DNA of 59,000 nt from Tubiluchus corallicola (lineage: Eukaryota > Priapulida > Priapulimorpha > Priapulimorphida > Tubiluchidae), in the NCBI GenBank assembly GCA_030141605.1, contig JAQGDQ010000011.1:494066-553065 (forward strand), written 5' to 3'. The notes beneath the pieces are model-generated. The model did not search any database. It was not told where the DNA came from and was given only the letters and a program-made list of their open reading frames with translations. A program made the translations under genes and the position numbers. Below are positions 49,801 to 59,000 of the stretch, in pieces (within the stretch, counting starts at the first letter, position 1; each line of letters starts with the position of its first letter).

Positions 49801-50755
49801 TTCCTGGTGTGAACCGCGGTTACTTCGAATGAAAATGAGCACTTTAACGTCGAAGAAACCAAGCGAGCGAGAACCAGCTTTTCAGTTTTTCAACTTTTCT
49901 TTTCAAGCAGCTTTTATAATACAGAAGTCAAAGAACAACTGAGCAAATTTTAATCGGTTTAACATTTCAATAGTTCTACAACTATCACAAAATATTTACA
50001 AATTAGTAAAATACAGGAAATTCATTATTAAAATTAAATGAAGACGATTAAGTTTCCAGTTATGAATCAACATATTGTTTTTTCGTCAATTGAAAACTGA
50101 ATGCCTCCATTCCTTCCTTTGAATGACAACTTCTAGGAAGCCGCTTTTGTTTGTTACTAAAGATATCTAATTTATGAGCCAAAATCTTTAGTCAATCTGG
50201 AATCAATAAACACGTATTAATTATCCTTCATGACCATAAAAAGATTTGTCGAACCGGAAGCCGTGTCCTTAGAACCGGAAGTGATGTCCTCGTTAACGTG
50301 GCTTCATCAGCAAGCTACACGCTTATTGACTAATTGAATACAGTCAGCCTTAAAGCGGCATATACCCTTGTTAGCAGATCTATAATCATCATCAATATAT
50401 AATTAAGTTTATTATGAGCAGTCGTGGAGAACTAGCTTAATTTGCTTCAGTGGCGCAGCTTGGTCTAGTAGAATCGGTGTATATCAGGCAGTCGCGTGAA
50501 AACGTTGTAGTACCTTGCTAGCTATCAAAGATTTCGAAAATATCGTCATTATGAACGTGCGTAACGCGCATCCTCAGCACGTCTTGTAACTTACAAAGTG
50601 GTTTCATTGGTTTACATAGACTTATATGCTTATTTACTAATACCAAAAAACAAACAATACAAAAAACATACATGCAGTTTCAATTTTAGAACTACAGCGA
50701 CGTTGCAGACAGACAATTACTGATAAAACAAATATTACAAAATCGCTCCTGTTAG

Positions 50756-50993
50756 CAGGGCCTATTTCAGCCTACGCGAGGCCCGGGGAAGTGGAGGGGG
50801 GGGGGTGAGGGGGCGAAGCGCCGGGGGGCGGGAACTACCATGGTTGGCGCCCAGAAAATTTTGAACTGCTAGAACGCCAGAGAAGCATTTTCGAAGAGAA
50901 AATATGGAGTTATACAGTCGATAAAGGAATTGAAAGAAAAACTGCTTTATTCTCAAGACCAGTCCTAATACTTGTCAAACGGCGCGCGTGCGG

Positions 50994-51038
<45 letters not shown>

Positions 51039-51150
51039 AGGCAGTATGTTCGCATAAAGCAAAAAAAATGTTACCTTGGCGCGAGGCCCCCCTGCTGGAG
51101 GGTGAGGCCCCGGGGAAGTATCCCCACTTCCCCCCTTGAAATAGGCCCTG
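50756..51150. mobile_element. hAT-like MITE with perfect 8-bp target duplication
   Basis: It starts CAGGGCCTATTTCA and ends with the exact complement TGAAATAGGCCCTG. CCTGTTAG is duplicated on both sides (50748-50755 and 51151-51158). CAGGG ends plus 8-bp duplication fit hAT elements. The subterminal regions are very GC-rich (G-run at 50794-50806; CCCC blocks near 51085-51135) and contrast with the AT-rich host. The interior holds a (GA)n array (50998-51032). No transposase. Confidence 0.9.
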
Positions 51151-51158
51151 CCTGTTAG

Positions 51159-52920
51159 TTATTTTGGTTATTTAAATGAAGAGTTTAATGATTAGTATGT
51201 AAAATAGATTGTCATTCATCTGGAAACATTTTCAATGATATGATCATTACATAGTGTACTGTTCCTCATGTCTTAAAAACTCTTTTTCAACATAATCAAT
51301 AATTGCCTTAATTACTTCTGAATCACTACTTCCCATCAAAAATAAACATTTATCAGCATCGTTCATAAGGAAAAATTCTTTATAAGTACTTTGATGTGAT
51401 TATATAATTTTCCTTTAAGATCATTGTAATAGGGGCATTTTATAACAAAGTGTAATTCGTCTTCGAAATATATTTCTCAGCTGGGATTTTTCTAGGTTTA
51501 ACATATCTACTTATAAATGCCAACGCCCTGTTAATTATTTAGTTAATTAATCAGTTAGTTACTTGGTAAAAGTTCTCTGTTTGTGTTTTCATGTTCCGGC
51601 AGGGATGAACGAAAATAATGGTTGTTATAAAAGAATGTTTGTCAAAATTTCAGCAGAATTACATGTTAAGGTTTACATTTTTGAAGGTCGACTTTGTGAT
51701 GAAAGAACTAACGATTTTAAAGAAACGAAAAAAATAAATGAAGATCGAAAGGTGAATAAAGTAACAAAAGAAGACAGGAGCTGAAAGGAGGAAGAAAACA
51801 ACAAAAACGAGTTAGGGAAAATATGTGATAGTCAGCTGAACAAAAAAAGAAATTAATTGACAAAGTGAAAACAGATTAGTATTTTAAAAATTAAACCAAT
51901 AAATACATAAATTGAGAATTAAAGAGAAAAGTTGGATCCTATAATTGCACTGTTAGACAGCGAGAGCTTGGAGCATGTTTTACTATATTGTCATTTATAT
52001 AAGAAAAAGAAATAAAATCAACTTAACTCTAAAACAAAAGTAGAGATGACTGTGTCCTACTATTTCGCGAGAATGTTAACTAGTTTTAAAAAAAGAATTT
52101 TCTAAAAAATAAGATCTAAATTTATTTAAATTTTTGTCGTTTGTTCACTTGTTATAAAAAAGCACGTAGGCAAATGCATGAGTGCCTGATTGACAGACAG
52201 ACAGGTAGACTAGCAGACGTACTGACTGACTGACTGATTGATTTTAATTTGATTTGATTTACTAGTTTATTTCAAACTTTACAAAGTTCATATACACACC
52301 ACAAATTAATAGAAAAAATTACGGCTCACAATAATAGCACAAATAACAATTAACGATATACCAAACTACGTCAATGACGTCTAATTGCAGAAGTAAAGGA
52401 CTAATTGACTGACTGACTACATACTGGTAGATTGACGGATTGACTGACTGACTGGCTGATATATAATGACACGTGTTTTAGTGTTTTTCCTTTTATCCTG
52501 ATAGTATGAGACGTTATAACAGTATGTTGTTTACTTATTTTGAATACAGACGACTTACGCTACACATACATACGTAATTTTCCAATTTCCGAACCTTTCA
52601 GTTGTCACCTTGTTTACATCATTAATGACTTTTGGTACTCCTGTTGTCACAAACAAATCTGTGAAAATTTTTTCCACCAATTAAGAGAGGAAAGAATAAG
52701 AGAAGCTCCACGAGACCTCTGAAGTGCGAGTAACTCCTGTATGTCTTAATTGATTTGGCTAATTAAGAACAAGCTTGTTATACTTCCTTCATTCGTCAAG
52801 GCGAGCTGAGATAATTAAAAGATGTTCGTCGAAGGGGGATACATCTCTGTGTAGCGTGAAGCTTTCTTGGACTGTCAACAATTAAAACAATTTACTTAAA
52901 AATATTTTGAAAAATTAAAG
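51159..52920. other. Intergenic, only low-confidence content
   Basis: Contains short GACT/TGAC runs near 52215-52240 and 52400-52460 with a possible decayed LINE 3' end at about 52240-52330 (TTTAATTTGATTTGATTTACTAG). A 73-codon plus-strand ORF at 51563-51784 has no recognisable domain. No confident gene. Confidence 0.35.
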
Positions 52921-52959
52921 GTTAGGCTATTCTAAAAGTTCTTTTGAACATTTTTTGAA

Positions 52960-53720
52960 AACGTTTTTTAGAATATCAGCGATTTTTCAAGTTGTATCAA
53001 ATTTTTCAAGAATTAACAGCAATTCTGGAAGTTTTTCCGGAATTATCAAGAAATCTAACAAATTTTTCGAAGATTATCAAAAATTGGCAAGGATTTTTGA
53101 TTTTCTATTTTGATATATCTATAATTTTCTTCAGAATTGTAAGTGATTGTAACACGTTCTTCAATGATTTTGAAGACTTACAAAAGTTTTTCAATGATTA
53201 CAAGGGCTTCCGAGTCGTTTTCTAGGGTTATAAAGCATGTTAAAATATTTTTCAAGAATTATCAGAGAATCCAACAAATTTTTCAAAGATTATCAGCGAT
53301 TATCGAGAACTTAAAAAATATAAGTGATTCTTAGTGATATAAGTAATAAAACTTTTTTCTAAATTATTGGTTAATTCAACAAGCTTTTCAAGGATTATCA
53401 GAGATTCAAACAGTCTTTCAAAGATTACTGATTCAAACAAGGTTTGAATGATTACCAGCAATTCAAACGAGTTTTTCAATGATTATCAGTGATTCCAACA
53501 AATTTTTCAAAGATTATCAGTATTACCGAACAAGTTTTTTCATTGATTATCAGTGATAGTAACAAGTTTTTCGAAGATTATAAGGGATTCAAGCAAAGTT
53601 TTCAAAGATTATCAGGGATTCCTACAAGTCTAACCATTTATTCAAGTATTATTCTGCAGTTATTCTAAGCGTTTTTAAGAATTATCACTTAACCACACGT
53701 GTTTTTCAAGGGTTATGAAG
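52960..53720. repeat. Degenerate minisatellite, unit about 33 bp
   Basis: Many imperfect copies of TTTTTCAAAGATTATCAG followed by a GATTC(A/C)AACAA segment. It is clearest at 53270-53620 and increasingly diverged to the left. No gene recognised across it. Confidence 0.8.
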
Positions 53721-54734
53721 GATTCCAAGAAATGTTTATTTGTGTCACTGGCAAGAATAAACTTAATTATCCTTAAATCAAAGAGTTTTGAACTTATTGC
53801 AAGGAATACCAAAAAACATAAAATAAAAGGAGCAAATCGGTCTGGGCTGATACATTCCACCATCTAAGATACTTTTGCTAATAGAAGCGTGCACGTGTCC
53901 GCACTCTGTTTTCGTATCAAATTCAGGCGCTGACATACTATCAACTTATTTTGCCATTTAAAGATTGGTCGACGAACCATACCTTGGTCACCCGTTTTTT
54001 AAATTTCGTTGACAAAATTCTTGCGCAGTTGAGCACGAAGTTTACGAATATCGTAAAGGTCTTTACATACTTAGCGGATAATACAGAGCGGTTTTTAATT
54101 AATTTATGACCATTGCGCATAATGAAAAGTTTGAAAAGAATAGGAAGTCAAATACTAAAATAAGAAAAATATAAACAGCCGGGTAAAAATGTGAATATCC
54201 GGATAAGTAATAGAAGAAAAGAAGACACAACCCTACTTACCTCGCAGTTACATAACTCCTGATCAAGATCGAATTCACTTGCTTTCCAATGTAATAAGAA
54301 TTAGCACTGTTGATCTAGTTCCTCGAGTAATAAAATGACTTCATCAGAAAAAAAACTAGCAAGAGTGTCACATCTGCAGCAGTAATAAAGTTGAGGTTGC
54401 ACACGCCAATCATTCAATGTACGATAGACTGGTTTGATTTAGCAGACATCTCGCACATGCGCAAAATGCGCAGAATTTACAGTCAAACAATTACAACTAG
54501 CAACAGAAATCGAGTTCGGCTTATTTTGGTAATACTTGCTTGTATATACTTGGCAATACTTGCTTGACAAAAATTTCTAAGACTCCAAAATCAAACGTCA
54601 GTAGCGTCATCATCACCATTATCATCATTGTCACCAACATCTTTGTTATCGTGATCATCGTCTTCCATTTTAACCGTTGTCGTCATCAAATACAACCAAA
54701 ACATGCCATCAAACCTATCACCATCATCACAACA

Positions 54735-54869
54735 TTTTCGTCATCTACAGTAACAATACCAGCAATAACACCGGCAACGACATTGATAACGACAACGACA
54801 ACGACCTCAGTAACAACAACGACAATGACAGCGACAACGACGATGACAACGACGACAAGGACGACGACG

Positions 54870-54914
<45 letters not shown>

Positions 54915-55110
54915 GTAACAACAACAACAACAACAAACAACAACAACAACAACAACAATAATAACAACAACAGCAAACATCAACAGCAGCAGCAGCAACA
55001 GCAACAGCAAAACAACAACAACAACAACAACAACACAACAGCAACAACAACAACAGCAACAACAACAACAACAACAACAGCAATAGCACCAACAATAACA
55101 GCAGCAGCAT
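54735..55110. repeat. CAA/GAC/CAG trinucleotide-rich array
   Basis: Starts as degenerate AAC/GAC/GAT triplets, becomes (AAC)n at 54868-54960, then mixed CAG/CAA. Open in several frames (poly-Thr, Asn, Gln, Leu, Val). No codon-level sign of selection. Confidence 0.9.
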
Positions 55111-55269
55111 TGGTGTCTAGAGATGTTTTACTCATCAATAAGCAGATTACTTGACTCTGAGCATAATGCTACAATTATGTTGGTTGTAGAAAGGCATTTA
55201 AAGCCAACTTCAACTCTGCGAACCCGCCATTTCATATGTAAGCAAGTTATGTAAGTATAACTAAATCAT

Positions 55270-55420
55270 GTGCCAGCAAAATCAATTTATATTAGATTGC
55301 TGGGAAAAGATACAAAAAAAAAACGTGCGATGATATGCCTGGCGTGCAACACTGATATCTCATGTGAGTCACAAAAGAAAGAAATTGTTAATCACGCGGC
55401 TATAAAAAGCAGAAGAATAG
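55270..55420 (+). pseudogene. Possible BED-type zinc finger relic
   Basis: The plus strand reads MICLACNTDISCESQKKEIV then NHAAIKSR, resembling the C..C.DIS.....K....H pattern of BED fingers in hAT-derived proteins. The final His is Arg and no transposase follows. Weak. Confidence 0.2.
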
Positions 55421-55911
55421 AGAACTTATCGATCCCTAGACTTCTGGTATTTGTATTTTGTTGCACCCTGGAGAAAGCGCGAGCTTTCAGATGCCAAGGA
55501 AGTAGCGCCTATCAATCAGTTTTCGGAAATCCGCTGTGATTTGGGAGCCCCTTCAATGCGACATCCGCATTAGTTTTCGCGGCAAAATCCGGTATGTAGC
55601 TGAAACCCATCACTATTGATTAGATACCATCAGTGGAGGCCTTTTGTTACATTTCTCTGCAAGATCAATTATGGTTGGGTGATGAGTGTTTGACAAGGAA
55701 AAGCAATAGTCATACGGTGTAAATCATGGGTAATTTTCATTGAAAGGATGCTCACTTTAAGGGATGGTTAAAACTGAGAGGTCATAATAACTTCCTACTG
55801 ACCTTTTGTTTTAATAGTTTTAAATGCCGTATTGATACATAATAAACAGTTTCTGTTCGAAGAAAAGTAAATGTAGCAAGTAAATTCGTAAACGGGTAAA
55901 GGTGTGAGAGA

Positions 55912-55914
55912 CAG

Positions 55915-55992
<78 letters not shown>
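55912..55992. repeat. (GA)n dinucleotide array
   Basis: About 38 GA units, intergenic. Confidence 0.95.
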
Positions 55993-55994
<2 letters not shown>

Positions 55995-56127
55995 GCGTAA
56001 AAAGTGTATTAGGAAAATCATTGATAAGATGGTAGTATACGTAAAATTGGCTATGAACATCAGGGAGTATGTATAAGGAGGGATGGTAAATTTCTGAATG
56101 ACAGCCTTAAAACGGGTCTTAAATTCA

Positions 56128-56160
56128 TTATTTATTTATTTATTTAAGCCGCGAGTGTTA
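56128..56160 (-). repeat. (AAAT)n tail, possible LINE 3' end
   Basis: TTATTTATTTATTTATTTAAG resembles the tails at 15028-15050 and 49348-49370 in the same orientation. No RT homology was seen upstream on the minus strand. Confidence 0.3.
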
Positions 56161-57495
56161 AAAACAAAATAAGAAAGTATGAAATGTAATACGAATAATA
56201 TGAAGACATAATGTTTGCTAGACTGAAGCGCCATAAAATGCATAGGAAATCTTACAAGGTTTTAAATAAACCGTCAAACGTTAATTGTAAAATACAGTTA
56301 ATGAATTTGTTGCGCTTCTTACAACAATTCATTAATAAAATTAGTGCATTCTTTTCACACGGCAAATGTAAACCGTATTGAAACTGTTTTGCACTAAAAT
56401 CCACTGAAAGACGTGACGTTTTTCAAAACGGTTTGTCCAGTGACCGTTAGAACACTTAAAAAGCGGCTTGTCGAAAACGTTTTGCTCAAAATGTTTTGAA
56501 GCCGCGTGAAAAGGGCATAAATTATAGCGCTTTAAACAGTATATATTCCCATCAACCCAAGAGCGCGGGATGTTTTAAATTAGTAAATTACTAATAACTC
56601 AAAACCGCTAAAATTTAGCATTTTTAGAATCTTATTATCCGAGTTTGTCTTTTCTTTACTTAATTTACCACCGTTAAAATGTTTAGTCAGTCAGTTTAGT
56701 TAGTCAGTCAAGAAGTCAGTTTGAGATATAAAATTCTTCAAGTCTCTTTGGCATTTCATCTATTGCAAAAATCTGTTTATTTATTATTTTTTGTGACTGA
56801 GCAATTGTCGTACTTTGAAATGAACAAGTTTTCGACAAAATTAGCAATATATTACCTAGCGAATAACTTGGTATTTTGTTCGAATTCGTTAAAGTGCTGT
56901 GTAAGTTTTATAAAATGGACAAACTTTTTTATCGGTCATGGACAAAACTCATTTGGAGTTAATTCACTCCAGATAAGTGATAATGGCAGATGCGACTATA
57001 CGTATATAGACGATAGTTGTACAATCAGAGTTGAAATCATGTTAATTGTCAAAGTGATTAAGTTATTGCTGTCGGTTTGATACAGTCAAACTGTTTACTT
57101 CGAAAGTTTTCCTGCTAAGGAAATCATTAACCAACACAATTGAGCTTAGTTTGATAACATTGTATTTCATTTTCATTCATTTACAAAATACAAATACATT
57201 TCAAAATACAACAGTTGCTAAAATTTACACGTCACTGCAAATTCCTGGTCGCCATTTTGTGCTTTACTACATTTTTTAACTATTGAAATTTCAAAGCCAA
57301 TTTCAGATTATTTCTAAGAAAACTAACGCATGTTAAAACCAACAATGAGTCTATACAGATGAATTCGTTTTTGGGACTGTATTAAATTTCTGGCATTCCT
57401 GGTACAGAGACCAGGTAGACGATAACAATTATTATTATCATCTTTATATTGTAGGAGGCGCCATCTAGCAGCAACTTGTTTAATTGAGAACATTT

Positions 57496-57665
57496 TTATT
57501 CACTGCTTTCGTCGGCGGCAGCTTCCTCCTCAGCTGGTTGTTCTTCCTCTGCAGCAGCCTCTTCTTCAGGTACCTCTTCTGCAGGCGCATCAGCCATCTC
57601 TTTTGTTAGGACTACCTCTGGTTCGTCTTCTACTGGTTTAGCAAATGCACGTGGTTTAGGCACTG
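57496..57665 (-). CDS. Unidentified gene, last exon (acidic C-terminus)
   Basis: The acceptor is a tandem NAGNAG (GTTGCAGCAG), phase 1; the exon runs to TAA at 57496-57498. Product: AVPKPRAFAKPVEDEPEVVL, then an Ala/Glu-rich acidic end (EEVPEEEAAAEEEQP; final DESSE). Codon use is even and the sequence is unlike nearby microsatellites, so I regard it as real coding. AATAAA overlaps the stop codon. No family recognised. The rest of the gene lies to the right. Confidence 0.7.
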
Positions 57666-57894
57666 CTGCAACAATCGTAAACGGTTTGCCACTTTTACTG
57701 TTTTTTTATTATGTTACTAAATAGTGAAAATTAATGCCTGCGGTGGTAATGGTAATGTAAAGGTGATGACAGTGATAACGTAATAGTGATGGCAATAGTA
57801 ATGATAAGGTTGATGATACTGGTAATGATAATAGTAACGGTAATGGCGATGATAGTAGTAATGGTAGAGGTAGTGATAGTGCTTGTGGCAGTGA

Positions 57895-58160
<266 letters not shown>

Positions 58161-58610
58161 TAGTGGTTGAGGTTGTGGTTGTGGTAGTGATACTGGTAGT
58201 GGCAGTGGCAGTGGTAGTGGTAATGGTACTGGTAATGGTAGTGGTAATGACAATGTTATCAGTAATGGTAATGGTAGCTGTAATAGTAGTGGTATTAGTA
58301 ATGGTAGTGACAGTATTAGCAGTGATAGTAATGGTAATGGAAATGTAATGATAATAATAATGATGATGGTAATGGTAAGGTAAATGATAGTGTTAACGAT
58401 AGTGATAAATGTGATAATAATGATTAATGAGCAGTCAGTTAACAATCACACTGCATGTGGCACCAACTAATTATGAAAAACAAATTGTTTTCCAACTGCT
58501 TAATCATCATATCACCAATGTATTGTTGAACAATTGAAAACAATTACAACATGCTGCCAATGCTTCCTGCAGCTTTGATAATTTAAAAGTAGCAGCAATT
58601 TCGTACTAAC

Positions 58611-58690
58611 CTGGATGCGTGTATCTGTAACGGTAATGCCGCAGTGGTTCCGGTACACCGTAGCCGTAATGATGATGATCTTTTTCACAT
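58611..58690 (-). CDS. Unidentified gene, penultimate exon
   Basis: Acceptor TTTAATGTAG|A and donor CATCCAG|GTTAGT; phase 2 in, phase 1 out, joining the last exon in frame. It encodes CEKDHHHYGYGVPEPLRHYR then YRYTHP, rich in His/Tyr/Arg. No known domain. The donor is weaker than consensus. Confidence 0.6.
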
Positions 58691-58985
58691 CTACATTAAA
58701 TGATAAAAAAATGTGTTTTCTAATTTCGGTTTCTGAAGAAAGATGGCAGCAAAATCTTACGTGATTCAAAATGGATTAAATACCACTTAAGTTCTATATT
58801 CCATAGTTTTTAGTAATATTTTACTATCTGTATTAACATATTATCCATCATCTGTCTTGGAGTGAAAACCAATAACGTTATTGTGTCTATTACAGAATAA
58901 TTCAAAGATGTTGAATCGAAAGTGGTGCTGACAAGCCACTGGCATAGCAGTGTCTAGTTTTTTGCTGGATTACTGTTACGTTTAC

Positions 58986-59000
58986 CTGTCTTGAGGGCAG
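58986..59000 (-). CDS. Unidentified gene, candidate exon end at the right edge
   Basis: The last 15 nt of an exon ending CAAGACAG|GTAAACG on the minus strand. If phase 2, it would read CPQDR into the next exon. Too short to be sure. Confidence 0.3.

Noticed and set aside
50762-50956. 64-codon minus-strand ORF
   Set aside because: It lies wholly inside the non-coding hAT-like MITE.
54230-54330. Untranslated or first exon of the receptor ending GCGAG|GTAAGTAG
   Set aside because: A good donor alone is expected by chance in 59 kb; no matching acceptor or coding sequence supports it.
54540-55154. 204-codon Thr/Asn/Gln-rich ORF
   Set aside because: Mostly CAA/GAC triplet array; the non-repetitive start has no recognisable domain or splice context.

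Overview
This is animal nuclear DNA. It is AT-rich, coding information comes in short exons with GT-AG junctions and consistent reading phase, introns are 0.3-6 kb, and the rest is dense in simple-sequence arrays and small transposon relics. Cell-surface modules (EGF, pentraxin, hormone-receptor, GAIN, 7TM) and a cGMP-dependent protein kinase exon fit a metazoan, probably a marine invertebrate. I cannot fix the phylum. All three recognisable genes are on the minus strand.

Left edge (1-7.8 kb): the first coding exon of a type I cGMP-dependent protein kinase (4071-4441); the rest of that gene lies beyond the left edge. Centre (7.75-44.2 kb): one adhesion GPCR gene, which I rebuilt as 22 coding exons (one tentative) giving about 1157 residues. 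The order is signal peptide, degenerate EGF, pentraxin/LamG, a small Cys-rich exon, HormR, GAIN, GPS, seven membrane helices and a 237-residue tail ending in a PDZ-ligand-like ITSV. Its GPS has QSG where the cleavage tripeptide HLT/S is expected, so self-cleavage is probably lost. Right edge: the last two or three exons of an unrecognised gene with an acidic Ala/Glu-rich C-terminus (57496-59000). About 13 kb of repeat-rich intergenic DNA separates it from the receptor.

The introns and spacers carry many mobile-element remains: at least four MITE-like families sharing TTAA-AGG...CCT-TTAA ends, two hAT-like MITEs with perfect 8-bp target duplications, a Harbinger/PIF element nested in one of the TTAA repeats, Tc1/mariner and pogo/jerky transposase relics, several LINE fragments, 5S- and tRNA-derived SINE-like pieces, a 16-bp repeat arranged in two inverted arms, a ~33-bp minisatellite, and long di-, tri- and tetranucleotide arrays. 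Two small hydrophobic ORFs lie inside receptor introns; one has a TATA box and CRE-like sites in front of it.

No prokaryotic, viral or CRISPR features were seen. Most very long ORFs here are simple-sequence arrays read in all frames and are not annotated as genes.
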